42,101 bases of DNA from Caldilineaceae bacterium. Its GTDB lineage: Bacteria; Chloroflexota; Anaerolineae; Caldilineales; Caldilineaceae. The notes under the pieces were generated by a model. The model saw only the letters and a program-made list of their open reading frames with translations, searched no databases and had not been told where the DNA came from. Position numbers and translations under genes: made by a program. Of the stretch, positions 21,972 to 31,675 are shown in pieces; position 1 is the stretch's first letter; each line of letters starts with the position of its first letter. The stretch is from assembly GCA_020433455.1 (NCBI GenBank), contig JAGRCP010000118.1, positions 1 through 42,101 of the forward strand, in the 5' to 3' direction.

Positions 21972-24050
21972 ATGCGCAAATCGCATTCCCCCGGCCATGC
22001 CTCAGCTCACTTCCTGCGGGCTTTAATTCTCGTCTCGCTGCTCCTCGGCCTGTTGCCGGCGGCCGCGCCGGGACACGCCCGCGCCCAGACGTGCGACGAT
22101 GCCAACTGCATTACAGCCAATCCCAACGGCGCGGATTTTGCGCCGTACGCCATGGTCGCTTCAACGCTGGCCGATGATGGGCGGACCGTACGCATCGAAT
22201 GGATAACCGAGCGGGAAATCTTTAGCGCCGGATTTAACATAGTCGTCGAAACCGATCGCGGTTTTGTCCCGGTTAACGATCGATTGATTCCCTCCCGGGT
22301 CATTGAGTCGCTCGATCCCCAATTCTACAGCTACACCACAGCCGTGGACGCGGACGCGTTCTATCTGGAGCACGTCACCATCGAAAATGAACGCTTTCGT
22401 GCCGGTCCGTTCTTCGTAGGCGAACGGGTGGGAGAGGCGCCCCAGACCGAAGCAATTGACTGGCGCGCGATCCGTGCAGCGAGCGAAGCCAAGGCGCAAG
22501 CACGCGCGGAAAAGAGCGTCGCGGCTATCGATCGCGCGCTGGACGCGGTTCGCGGTCCCCAAGAGTCCATGGGGGCGGCCAGAGTAACGCAGGTCAACGG
22601 TGCAATCGTAAATTTACTGGTTAAGGAAGAAGGGATTTATCGGGTTCGCTTCGAGGACATCGATAACAACGGAAACGGCCCGGACCTGAGGGGCGTACCC
22701 ATCGCCTATCTGGCCCTGACCAATCGGGGGATGCCGGTGCGCATTCACATGGTTGCGTCCGGCTCAAGCAGCACCTGGGAGGAAGGAGCCTACTTTGAGT
22801 TTGTGGGCGAGGGAATCGACACGTTCTACACGGACGAAAATATCTATGTGCTGCAGGTGAATCGGAGCAAGGCTTTCCGAATCTTCACGAATATGAGAAT
22901 GCCGGACCTGACAGAGACGCCTGCCCCCTATTATCGAGAAACCATTCGGTTCGAGGAAAACAATACTTTGGCGCTGTCTTCTACCGGCGCAGACCCCTGG
23001 GCATGGCAATATCGCATGGCAAGACCGGGCTTTCCTGTTTTATACTCTGCTTCTCTCCCCGGCATCGACGCCGTAGCGTCAAACGGGCCGCCGCCCCAAC
23101 TCACGACGGAAATATGGGGCGGCAATAACCTGAGTCATCACGCAATCTTTGCCGTCAACGGTACGCAGCTCCAGGATATCAATTTTACGGGTGAGGTGGC
23201 CGCGACAACCCAATCGCCGATGCCGGCCGGGATACTCCAAAACGGCGGCAACAGCGTTACGTGGACCTTGCCAGGCGATTCGAGCGCGTTCAACGACACA
23301 ATGGGCCTGGAGGCCGTCACTATCGAGTACTCAAGGGAGTTCGTCACCCAAGACGGTGCGCTTGCGTTTGAAGGCGACGCCGGGCTCTTCCGGGTTGACG
23401 GGTTGACCAGCGATCAGGTCACGGTATTCAGCCGCTATCGTCACCGTCTGTGGGTAACGGAGGCGGTCATAACCGAGGCCACTCCCCAGGGCTATTCAGC
23501 CGCCTTCTATGGTTGGGGTGATTCCGCAGAATATTTTGTGGCGGCGGAAGAGGCCATCAAGACGCCCGTCATCAAAGTGGGGCAAGTTCCCGTCGACATC
23601 GAGTCGGGAACGGCCGATTTTGTGATCATCGCCCATCCCGACTTTTTGTCCGGGCTACAGCCGCTGGTCGCCGCACGATCAACGCCTGAATTCACCGTCA
23701 AGGTGGTCAATGTACTGGACGTATACGCCCGGTACAGCGACAGCATTTTTGACGCCCAGGCCATCCGGGACTATATCCAGCACGTCATCCCGGCAATGGG
23801 GGCCGAGTACATCCTCCTGGTCGGCGGCGATGTGATTGACTATCGCAACTATGTCTATCCCGACGCCGTCAGCTTTATCCCTTCGCTTTACGCCGAGACC
23901 TATCCCGGCCAGAATTTCATGCCGGTGGATCCGCTTTACACGGATATTGATGACGATGGGACGCCGGACGCGGCCATTGGGCGCTTTCCCGTCAAGACCG
24001 CGCAAGAGCTGGCGGCAATGGTAAGCAAAACGCTTGACTATACGAATTAA
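21972..24050 (+). CDS. C25 (gingipain-like) peptidase, N-terminal part ending at an in-frame TAA
   Basis: The 692-residue frame starts with a Sec signal peptide (helix about residues 14-34, then AAAPGHARA), so the product is exported. It carries the N-terminal beta-rich region of large Chloroflexota C25 proteins, a segment with GISRYRVRFED-like order (IYRVRFEDIDNNGNGPDL), and the first half of the C25 domain: DFVIIAHPDFLSGLQPLV, YILLVGGDVIDYRNY, and VDPLYTDIDDDGTPDAAIGR. It stops at TAA 24048-24050 within the peptidase domain, before the catalytic His and Cys, and homology continues in the same frame after the stop. As written, this product would have no proteolytic activity. Confidence 0.8.
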   Translation: MRKSHSPGHASAHFLRALILVSLLLGLLPAAAPGHARAQTCDDANCITANPNGADFAPYAMVASTLADDGRTVRIEWITEREIFSAGFNIVVETDRGFVPVNDRLIPSRVIESLDPQFYSYTTAVDADAFYLEHVTIENERFRAGPFFVGERVGEAPQTEAIDWRAIRAASEAKAQARAEKSVAAIDRALDAVRGPQESMGAARVTQVNGAIVNLLVKEEGIYRVRFEDIDNNGNGPDLRGVPIAYLALTNRGMPVRIHMVASGSSSTWEEGAYFEFVGEGIDTFYTDENIYVLQVNRSKAFRIFTNMRMPDLTETPAPYYRETIRFEENNTLALSSTGADPWAWQYRMARPGFPVLYSASLPGIDAVASNGPPPQLTTEIWGGNNLSHHAIFAVNGTQLQDINFTGEVAATTQSPMPAGILQNGGNSVTWTLPGDSSAFNDTMGLEAVTIEYSREFVTQDGALAFEGDAGLFRVDGLTSDQVTVFSRYRHRLWVTEAVITEATPQGYSAAFYGWGDSAEYFVAAEEAIKTPVIKVGQVPVDIESGTADFVIIAHPDFLSGLQPLVAARSTPEFTVKVVNVLDVYARYSDSIFDAQAIRDYIQHVIPAMGAEYILLVGGDVIDYRNYVYPDAVSFIPSLYAETYPGQNFMPVDPLYTDIDDDGTPDAAIGRFPVKTAQELAAMVSKTLDYTN

Positions 24051-24677
24051 TCCCGTTCAGCCCTGTTCGCAGCGGACTTTAACGACGGCGTCTCTTTCTC
24101 AGACATCAGCAATGACGACTTTATCGTCGAGTTGCCGGCAGCCTGGCAGACCAGCCATGCGTATCTCCAATGGACTGATGAAAATGATCAGCAGCAATAC
24201 AGTACGATCGCCGATGAAAAACAAGCCATTCTCGATGCAGTCAACGCAGGCGTGGGCCTGGTCAACTATCTGGGCCATGGCACGCTGAAGCAGTGGAATT
24301 ATTTAGGGCTTTTGCGCACAAATGATGTGGGCACGCTGGTCAACTATACTGCGCCGAATGCAAACCCAACGCTTGTGACCCAGTTTGCCTGCGAGACGGC
24401 CTTTTATTCTCATCCCACCATCACACCCATTGCGTCGGCCTGGGTGCTCTCCGCCACGGGCGGAGCCGCGGCAAGCGTCGGAGCGGTGAGCTCGACGGGT
24501 CTCTCCGCCAATCAAAGCCTCGGTCGCGAGTTTTTTGCCCGGGTAGCAACGCCGGGGAAGAGCATCGGAACGGCCCTTCTGGAAGCAAAGCAGGCAGTGG
24601 CCCTATCCGATCCGGATGCCGACGTGCTGTTGAGCGTCATCCTGCTGGGTGATCCAACTCTGACAGTCGAACCCTGA
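24051..24677 (+). pseudogene. C25 peptidase, C-terminal catalytic part separated by the TAA
   Basis: Directly after the TAA the same frame remains open for 208 codons with SALFAADFNDGVSFSDI and then the C25 catalytic signatures: NYLGHG (predicted catalytic His, codon 24276-24278, residue 769 of the joined frame) and TQFACETAFYSHP (predicted catalytic Cys, codon 24390-24392, residue 807), ending SVILLGDPTLTVEP. No ribosome site or good start follows the TAA. One codon change would restore a 901-residue secreted cysteine peptidase, so this is either a young pseudogene, a base-calling error or a readthrough site. It ends 31 bases before the convergent kinase gene. Confidence 0.75.
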
Positions 24678-24708
24678 GCCGCGGCAGGAGAATGATCGCT
24701 TCAGGCTA

Positions 24709-27700
24709 TCAGCCGGCAGAGCGCGCGCAGCGGAAGCCGTTCTCAAACTTAGAATTTTCGGGTTTGGACCACGCACGCGCCCAGGAACGCAAATGACCAA
24801 TGCTGCCGGCATAAGAGCCGCCGCGCAGAATACGGTTAGCCGCATCAGTGTCCGACTCCCGGCCGTCATTGGCATCGTAGGGATAGCTCTTTCGCAGCGA
24901 GTGGGTCCATTCCCAGACGTTGCCGCTCATGTCGTGTGCGCCCACCCAGGAAACGCCTTGCGGAAAGCTGCCCACGGCAACCGGCACATCCGTCATCGCC
25001 TGGGAGGCCGCATTTTCTTCTATATACTCGTTGCCCCAGGGATAAATCCGACTATCGGCGCCGCGCGCGGCGTATTCCCACTCGGCCTCAGTCGGCAGGC
25101 GGGCGCCCCGGGATTCACAAAAAGCGGATGCTTCATACCAGGTAATGTCGGTGCGCGGCTGTTCCGGATCCGTCCATTCGGTTGCATTGGCTGCCTGACC
25201 GCCCAATTGCTCAAACTGTCCGTTTGTGACCTCGTAGCGATCGATCCAAAAACCCTCGGTAAAGCAAATTTCAACCACGGGGCTTTCATTGTCGCTAATG
25301 GAGCTGCCCAACCAAAAGCAGCCTCTGGGCGCCAGGGCCATCTCGACCCCGTTAAACTCCTGGAACCGGGGCTCCCACTGCGTCAATTCTGCAGCAGCCG
25401 TTTCTTTGGCAAGAAACGTTGCCACCGGCGTTTGCTCCAGCGTCGAAATCTCAACAACCACATTTCCCGCGGCCAGCGTTGCCATATTTTCGACTTTCAT
25501 CCGGAACAGCGCTTCGTCTTCAGCAAGGCGCGTGCTGGCCGCCTGGGCCTGGGTTGCAGCCGTTCGGGCATTTGAGCCGACGGCCACGGCAATCGCGGTC
25601 GCCACAACGGCAAGCAGAGACATAACTCCCAATATTACAGAAATACGGCGAAAATTTTGCGCGCGGCGGGCCGTGGCCGCCTCACGCTCCCTGCGTTCTT
25701 CATCAATACGACGTTCTTCTTCACGCATATCAACGCTGGCAACGATATATTCCCGCTCAACCTGGTTGAGTTTCAAAGAAGTGGTTCTTTCCAATTCCTC
25801 AAAGTCGGCCAGGCGCAAGCCCGTAGCCAATAAGCCTACATCGTCATCTGCATCACGCCACTCCGTCGCCATGGCGTTCAAGCGACGTTGCGTCAGCAAT
25901 CCCTCCATCTCTTCATCAAGCCAGATATGGAGGCGCGCCCAGGACGGAATCAGGGCATCATGGGTTATTTCTACGGTCGGTGCGCGGGTCTGTTCATCCC
26001 GATCGATCAGGAGCAGGCGATTTTGGCGACTGCCAAAAGCAGCGAGCAACGCGGCCAAATCATCAGGGACGAGTGAGTGCAGCTCTTCGATGGAAGCCCG
26101 ACGGCGCGTATGCTCAACGCCCTCGCCGATTGTTACGAGCCGTAGAAACAATTGGCGAGCGGCCTGCCTCTGGTCATCCGTCAGATGCTGGTAAATGTCC
26201 TCGGCACGCTGGGCCAATGCCTGGGTTACCCCGCCGATCTCGGCATAATTGGCGAGGGTGATGACATTGGTCCGGCGCGCGTTAAACAACGCCGTGAGCG
26301 CGTACTGAAGCAGGGGCAGGACGCCAAACCCGTTGCCCAGATCGCGCAACATCAGGCTCACCAACCCCTCCTCAAAACGAATATTCAACGCCTGAGCCGG
26401 CTGCGTAATCGCGGCAATCAATTCCTCCTGCGAAAAGGGGAGTACAGGCTCCAGCCCCTGGCGATACAGTTCGCCGAAGGCAAGATATTGAAGCGGACGA
26501 TCATAGAAATCCGCGCGCATGGTGATGACGATGCGCAGGCGGCTTCGGGTGTCAGCCGCCGCCGCCACCAGGGTATTCAGGAATCGCTGCCTCTTCTCTT
26601 CGTCGGGAGTCAAGGTAAAGAGCTCCTCAAACTGATCGATGACCAGCACCAATTCGACCCGGTCATCAGCCGGCAGCATCTGTTTCAGCGCACGCGCCAG
26701 CCCCAATTCGTCATGCTGCAGCATGGCAAGCAGGTCCGGCGGCGGCGTGACGGCAACCCGGAGCAGCGCCGACTCCAGCTCCACAAACGGATGGCTCCCC
26801 GGCGTCATGACAACAAAAAACCATTGCGCCGAATTGGGCAACGCTCCCTGGCGCAGGCGGGGCAAAAGTCCGGCCTTCACAACGCTGGATTTGCCGCTTC
26901 CGCTCGCCCCCACAACGGCAAGAAAGCGCGCGTCGGGACTGTCGCCATTCAGGTGCGAGAGCAGACGATTGACCTGACTTTCCCGCCCGAAAAAGCGTCC
27001 GGCATCCCCCTCGTGGAAGGCCTCAATCCCCTTGTACGGATTGGGCACGTCCTTGAGCACGGAGAGCGGAACGGCCTCATTCAGCGTACTGCTCACAACT
27101 GCCGCGCGATAAGCAGACAACATTTCCGTCGCCGATTGAAAGCGTTCGGACGCATCCTGCTTCAAGGCAGTCTGGATAACCGGCTGCAGCGCATTTGGCA
27201 GCTCGGGCCTTATGTCCTTCAGCAAGGGCGTCGGTTTGCGCAGTTGGGCAAACGATTCATGGTTAAACGGGTGTTGGCCCGTCAGCATTTTGAAGAGAAC
27301 CATGCCAAACGCGAACAAATCCGTCGCAGGCGACAGAGTGCCTTTTCCAACTTGCTCAGGCGCTAGATAGTCGATGGTACCCAGAATCTTTGCAACTGTG
27401 ACGTTGTCGTCGCTAACTTGCTTAGAGATGCCGAAATCCGCCAATAAAGCATTGTCTTCGCCGTCAAAGAGAATATTATCAGGTTTGATATCCCGATGAA
27501 TAACCCCGCGTTTATGGGCGAACGACAGCGCAGGTAAAACTTGCCCGATAATGAGGTCAACTTCCGACAAGGGGAGGGGACGGCCATCCTTGAGCCGGTC
27601 GAGCAATGTGCCGCCGGACATCCAACGCAGTACAATGACGGCGTTATTTGGACGACGCCAAAAGTCATAAATCGGAATAATGTGGGGATGTTCCAGGCCC

Positions 27701-27897
27701 GCAACAATTTGGGCCTCCGTTTCAAAGCGGCGAATAAATTCGGAATCCCGGGCATATCTCTGTGAAATAACCTTAACGGCCACGGTCCGATTCATCACGT
27801 TCAAATCGGTCGCACGGTAAACCGTACTAAATCCGCCCGCCCCAACCTGTTCATGAATCTGGTATCCTTCTATAATGGCGCCTGACAGATCGCTCAC
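24709..27897 (-). CDS. Ser/Thr kinase - nSTAND NTPase - TM - FGE-like fusion protein
   Basis: This 1062-residue protein joins four modules. An active-looking Hanks-type kinase occupies about 10-265: glycine loop GAGGFSTV, Lys42, HRDIKPDN (134-141), DFG (154-156). A STAND NTPase follows from PNPYKGIEAF and FFGRE (about 290-305), with Walker A VVGASGSGKSS (about 324) and Walker B LVLVIDQFEELF (about 419). One membrane helix lies near 750-775. The C-terminal ~220 residues form a formylglycine-generating-enzyme-like domain (GCFWLGSS, WIDRYEVTNGQFEQL, RLPTEAEWEYAARGA, DMSGNVWEWT, RILRGGSY, NGFRCA). The cysteines used for catalysis in true FGE (after GGSY) are absent, so it is probably a binding or sensing domain outside the membrane. 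It is 49 bases downstream of an XRE regulator on the same strand. Confidence 0.92.
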   Translation of the reverse strand: MSDLSGAIIEGYQIHEQVGAGGFSTVYRATDLNVMNRTVAVKVISQRYARDSEFIRRFETEAQIVAGLEHPHIIPIYDFWRRPNNAVIVLRWMSGGTLLDRLKDGRPLPLSEVDLIIGQVLPALSFAHKRGVIHRDIKPDNILFDGEDNALLADFGISKQVSDDNVTVAKILGTIDYLAPEQVGKGTLSPATDLFAFGMVLFKMLTGQHPFNHESFAQLRKPTPLLKDIRPELPNALQPVIQTALKQDASERFQSATEMLSAYRAAVVSSTLNEAVPLSVLKDVPNPYKGIEAFHEGDAGRFFGRESQVNRLLSHLNGDSPDARFLAVVGASGSGKSSVVKAGLLPRLRQGALPNSAQWFFVVMTPGSHPFVELESALLRVAVTPPPDLLAMLQHDELGLARALKQMLPADDRVELVLVIDQFEELFTLTPDEEKRQRFLNTLVAAAADTRSRLRIVITMRADFYDRPLQYLAFGELYRQGLEPVLPFSQEELIAAITQPAQALNIRFEEGLVSLMLRDLGNGFGVLPLLQYALTALFNARRTNVITLANYAEIGGVTQALAQRAEDIYQHLTDDQRQAARQLFLRLVTIGEGVEHTRRRASIEELHSLVPDDLAALLAAFGSRQNRLLLIDRDEQTRAPTVEITHDALIPSWARLHIWLDEEMEGLLTQRRLNAMATEWRDADDDVGLLATGLRLADFEELERTTSLKLNQVEREYIVASVDMREEERRIDEERREREAATARRAQNFRRISVILGVMSLLAVVATAIAVAVGSNARTAATQAQAASTRLAEDEALFRMKVENMATLAAGNVVVEISTLEQTPVATFLAKETAAAELTQWEPRFQEFNGVEMALAPRGCFWLGSSISDNESPVVEICFTEGFWIDRYEVTNGQFEQLGGQAANATEWTDPEQPRTDITWYEASAFCESRGARLPTEAEWEYAARGADSRIYPWGNEYIEENAASQAMTDVPVAVGSFPQGVSWVGAHDMSGNVWEWTHSLRKSYPYDANDGRESDTDAANRILRGGSYAGSIGHLRSWARAWSKPENSKFENGFRCARSAG

Positions 27898-27946
27898 GGC
27901 TTACTCCTCTACTAAATCCATCTCGATACACCTGCCCATCCTGTAG

Positions 27947-28354
27947 TTACTCCGCTGAATATTGCTGATAAATTGTGCGAAACATCTTCCCCAACGCAGC
28001 AGCATCATCCGGCTCAAGATTGTGATCCGCACGCAGATACGCCTCCACAATATCGGGCAATGAGGTTCCCCGGGGATATGGGGGGACGGATGCTTGAGCG
28101 CCGTTTCCGCTCATCCACACCTGGTCAATTGAAACATTCAGCCAATTCGCAACCGCGTGAAGCGTCTTCGTGTCCGGGATAGAGTCGGTCTTCCCCTTTC
28201 CCCGCGCGAGACGTTCCAGGCGGGATAATGTGGCCGCACTGACACCCGCCTGTTTGGATGCCTGTTGCAGCGTAAGTTTTTCAGCGACGCGTTTTGCATA
28301 AATCTGCCTGCCCAGGTCCTTTAACTGCAAAAATTCCTGTCCTTTGTTTCGCAT
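27947..28354 (-). CDS. XRE-family helix-turn-helix regulator
   Basis: The 135-residue protein starts MRNKGQEFLQLKDL and carries a Cro/C1-type helix-turn-helix at about 18-70: LTLQQASKQAGVSAATLSRL with ERLARGKGK beyond. The C-terminal half (about 90-135) has a conserved-looking LPDIVEAYLRADHNL helix pair of unknown role. The frame is open to 28438, but an ATG at 28354 with AAAAGAG upstream is a better start and leaves the AT-rich 28355-28438 segment for a promoter. The inverted repeat TAATC-N8-GATTA at 28384-28401 is a possible operator. It is probably co-transcribed with and controls the kinase fusion gene. Confidence 0.8.
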   Translation of the reverse strand: MRNKGQEFLQLKDLGRQIYAKRVAEKLTLQQASKQAGVSAATLSRLERLARGKGKTDSIPDTKTLHAVANWLNVSIDQVWMSGNGAQASVPPYPRGTSLPDIVEAYLRADHNLEPDDAAALGKMFRTIYQQYSAE

Positions 28355-28438
28355 AACACTCTTTTCTAACTGAGATAGTAGTCTAATCCATACAAAGATT
28401 ACATCATAATTATTTCCTACATGCAAAAATATTTTCAT

Positions 28439-28776
28439 GCCTGAAAAACATACCGCGTCTATTCCTCGGCAATAGTGCAGGGCAGCAGAGTAGACGCCTT
28501 AAAAAGCAGGGGCGGCGTCCGCGCAAAAGGGATACGAGTCAACTTCAGGGCAGAAAACAACGCGCTGCTTCACCGAGGCGACTCAGACGTAAGCCCCACA
28601 GTTCGCCTGGTACGAGAAATCGTCGCGTGAAGCAGATTCGCTCCAGCAAAACTTAGTTGCTCCCGCCACTGCTATGGACTACAATGATGAAGCATTTGTT
28701 TCCCTCTCGGACATGCCCGCAACGCTGGAATTCAACCTAATAAACGCAACACGCCTATTTGCAACCGGATGAAACT
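28439..28776. promoter_or_regulatory. Divergent intergenic region with promoter for the AAA-TPR gene
   Basis: No gene is seen in these 338 bases. TTGCTC (28657-28662) and TACAAT (28680-28685), 17 bases apart, could drive the rightward gene. CTGCTTCAC (28565-28573) is complementary to GTGAAGCAG (28627-28635) and encloses further short pairing (AGGCGA/TCGCCT), so a structured leader or small RNA is possible but weakly supported. Confidence 0.35.
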
Positions 28777-31659
28777 ATGACCCAAGACAAACCCCTCTTT
28801 GCCCGCGCAGAGGAAATGGCGCGTCTCCAGCAATCGCTTGATCGAACGCTGGCGGGCGACGGCCGGCTCTGCTTAATCTCGGGCCGTGCAGGAACAGGCA
28901 AGACCTTTCTCATGAGTGAGTTCATCCGCCGCGCGCAGGAACAGTATCCGGATGTCATTGTTGCAGTCGGAACCTGTGATGCGCAAAGTGGCTTGGACAA
29001 TCCCTACCTTCCCTTTCGAGAGGCGCTAAACTTGCTTCTTGGAACGGCAGATGAGCGCCTGGCCCAGACTCTTGTTACCAGCGAAAATCGGCAGCGCATC
29101 TCCAAAATCACGCTCAAGGTGACGGAAATTCTCGTCGCGTCCGGGCCGGATCTAATTGGGCTTGTCGTCCCCGGGGGAAATCTCATTGCCAAATTAGCCA
29201 CCCAAGCGGCCAAGCTGGGCAAGACATCGTTAGAAAAGACAGAGATTTTTAAACAGTGGGAAAATTCCCTCCAGACTGAGAGCAGTGTTAAATCGACCTA
29301 CAAAGACGCGCTGGATCAAAACCAAATCTACGAGCAGTGCAGCAACGTGCTTTGCCAACTGGCCGATGAACAGCCCCTCATCCTTGTCTTAGATGATCTC
29401 CACTGGGCTGATGCAGCATCCATAGGTCTCCTTTTTCGTTTGGGGCGACGGCTGGAATCCCGGCCCTTGCTCATCGTAGGCGCCTATCGCCCGGATGAAA
29501 TTGCCCGCGGCGATGCAGACGGCAGGCATCCCCTCACCAAGGTTCTCACAGAATTCAAACGTTATCTGGGCGATATATGGGTCGATCTGGATCAGGCTAC
29601 GGAACGAAAAGGCCAAGCATTTGTAGACGCTTTTCTGGACGGCGCGCCCAATCATCTGGATAGCGCTTTTCGGAGGCAATTCTATAATCACACTCAGGGT
29701 CAACCTCTTTTTACCGTTGAACTGTTTCGCCAACTGCAAGAAGCCGGCGGTCTCATCCGGGCAGATGACGGGGCCTGGGTCGCGAGCAAAAACCTTAGTT
29801 GGGATATGTTACCCAAACGAATGGAAGGGATCATCGAAGAGCGATGCGCCCGCCTAACATCCGAATTGCGCGAGATCCTCACCGTAGGCAGCGTAGAGGG
29901 ACAAGAGTTCACTACTGAGGTAGTAGCCCAGGTGCGAAACACCGACGTACGCGGCCTCGTGAGCCAATTGAGCAGGAGCGCGCAGGACGAGCAGCATTTA
30001 ATCCAGGCCCAGGGCGTACAGCGCATTGGCGGCCGGCGTATCTCCAGTTACCAATTCACCAGCTCCATCATCCAAAATTATCTTTATCAGGCTCTGGACG
30101 AAATTGAACGCTCCTACATGCATGAAGATGTGGGCAACGCGCTGGAGGCCCTCTACCGGGATGAGGCCGCAATGGTTGCCGTGCAGTTGGCTCGACACTT
30201 CGATCTGGCTGATATGCCTGACAAGGCTGTTACCTACCTGCGCATAGCCGGAGATCAAGCCCAGATTGCCTATGCTCATATTGAGGCTATCCGGCTCTAT
30301 AGTCGGGCGTTGGAACTCCTGAATGACAACAATGACAATGGTGATATCAACACGCGCTACGCGCTTCTGTTGACCCGAGAACACGCCTTTGCCATGCTGG
30401 GAAATCGTATAGCCCAGGCTCAGGATTTGGAAACGCTCATGAAGCTGGCCCGGCAGCAGAACAGTCTTGCAAAAGAGGCGGAAGTAACCCTCCGCCGGGC
30501 CGAATATGCCGTCCGCATCGGTAATTTTGAGGACGCGCTGACTGATGCTCAAGCGGCCATTCGACTGGCGCAACAGGCCGGCGATTCCAGCCAGGAAGCA
30601 TGGGCCCGCTATCGCTGCGGATCGGCCTGCTGGCAACTGGATCGCTACGACGAAGCCCGTCAATACCTGGAAGAGGCGCTCGCGCTGACGAATGCCCAAC
30701 CGGTTCCGGCCATGGAAGCCAATGTCGCCTACGAATTGGGCCTCATTCGTTACTATGAAGACGAGTATGATGAGGCCATTGAGCGCCTCAAGAGGGCCCA
30801 GGCCACGTTCAAGGAGTTGGGCGACGGCAAGGGCGAAGCCCGCTGTCTGAGTCTGGAAGGGGTGATCCTGGACACCACTGGCGATCATGGTAACGCCCAG
30901 GGTAAATTTGCCCAGGCGCTGCAATTAGCCCGCCGAATCGGTTGGCGCTATGCAGAAGCCCGCTTTCTCAACCAGAGCGGCGAAAATCTGATCCAGTTGG
31001 GCGACTATGCCCAGGCCCGGAAGCAGTTGCGGCAGGCGGTTGCTCTTTCCAGGGAGATTGACGATATGGATGCGGTCGCAAAATCGCTGGATATGTGTGG
31101 TCTGGCCGCTTTGTTTCAAGGCAACCCGGAAGAGGCCCGCACCTATTTTGATGAAGCGTTAGCCTTACATACGGAAATGGGCAGCCGGCGCGGGGAAGGA
31201 TTCGTTCTTACGCACTTGGGCGCGCTTCTGACAGAGACGGAAGAGTGGGAAGCTGCGATCGATATTCTGAACCAGGCGTGGGAGCTGCGCGCCCAGGGCA
31301 ATTCACAGCCGCTGGTCATGGAGACATTGGCCGCGCTGGCGCGCCTGGCCCTGCGTCTGGGTGACGCCGAAAGCGCAGAGGCGTACATCAGCGACATTCT
31401 GGCCTGGCTGCCGGTCAATGGAACGGACGGCATGGAGTATCCGACCCAGGTCTACCTAGCCTGCTACGAGGTTCTCGCCGCGCAGGGGCGCGACAATCCG
31501 CAAAAGGTGGCCCAGGCGCAACGTTTACTGACCGACGGCCATGAACAACTCATGGCCCGAGCGGATCGATTAGATGGAGAAGCGCGCATGCAGTTCCTGC
31601 AAAATGTCCCCTTTAACCGGGATCTGCACCAACATTGGCAAACCAGAGCCGTTGGGTAA
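28777..31659 (+). CDS. AAA ATPase with TPR array (LuxR/cyclase-associated type, no output domain)
   Basis: This 960-residue protein has an N-terminal AAA_16-like ATPase: FARAEEMARLQQSL, Walker A SGRAGTGKTF (about 35-44), Walker B ILVLDDLHWAD (about 203-213) and RPLLIVGAYRPDE as sensor strand. From about 490 to 900 it is a TPR array (for example ARYRCGSACWQLDRYDEARQ, AYELGLIRYYEDEYDEAIER, LSLEGVILDTTGDHGNAQGK). Such modules are usually fused to a LuxR helix-turn-helix or adenylate cyclase, but no output domain is present, so it probably acts through a partner. ATG 28777 is chosen over TTG 28759 because similarity begins there. It is divergent from the XRE-kinase pair, which may share signalling with it. 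Confidence 0.85.
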   Translation: MTQDKPLFARAEEMARLQQSLDRTLAGDGRLCLISGRAGTGKTFLMSEFIRRAQEQYPDVIVAVGTCDAQSGLDNPYLPFREALNLLLGTADERLAQTLVTSENRQRISKITLKVTEILVASGPDLIGLVVPGGNLIAKLATQAAKLGKTSLEKTEIFKQWENSLQTESSVKSTYKDALDQNQIYEQCSNVLCQLADEQPLILVLDDLHWADAASIGLLFRLGRRLESRPLLIVGAYRPDEIARGDADGRHPLTKVLTEFKRYLGDIWVDLDQATERKGQAFVDAFLDGAPNHLDSAFRRQFYNHTQGQPLFTVELFRQLQEAGGLIRADDGAWVASKNLSWDMLPKRMEGIIEERCARLTSELREILTVGSVEGQEFTTEVVAQVRNTDVRGLVSQLSRSAQDEQHLIQAQGVQRIGGRRISSYQFTSSIIQNYLYQALDEIERSYMHEDVGNALEALYRDEAAMVAVQLARHFDLADMPDKAVTYLRIAGDQAQIAYAHIEAIRLYSRALELLNDNNDNGDINTRYALLLTREHAFAMLGNRIAQAQDLETLMKLARQQNSLAKEAEVTLRRAEYAVRIGNFEDALTDAQAAIRLAQQAGDSSQEAWARYRCGSACWQLDRYDEARQYLEEALALTNAQPVPAMEANVAYELGLIRYYEDEYDEAIERLKRAQATFKELGDGKGEARCLSLEGVILDTTGDHGNAQGKFAQALQLARRIGWRYAEARFLNQSGENLIQLGDYAQARKQLRQAVALSREIDDMDAVAKSLDMCGLAALFQGNPEEARTYFDEALALHTEMGSRRGEGFVLTHLGALLTETEEWEAAIDILNQAWELRAQGNSQPLVMETLAALARLALRLGDAESAEAYISDILAWLPVNGTDGMEYPTQVYLACYEVLAAQGRDNPQKVAQAQRLLTDGHEQLMARADRLDGEARMQFLQNVPFNRDLHQHWQTRAVG

Positions 31660-31675
31660 GGACGGAATTTGCGCC

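Noticed and set aside
24712-24830. Variable region of a diversity-generating retroelement at the end of the FGE-like domain
   Set aside because: Fold type fits, but no template repeat or reverse transcriptase is present in the window.
26152-27366. 404-codon plus-strand frame opposite the kinase-STAND gene
   Set aside because: Antisense shadow rich in Arg, Gln and His; the opposite strand shows intact kinase and ATPase motifs.
28493-28640. Possible structured small RNA between the divergent genes
   Set aside because: Only short interrupted pairings; no known RNA signature, so it is noted but not called.
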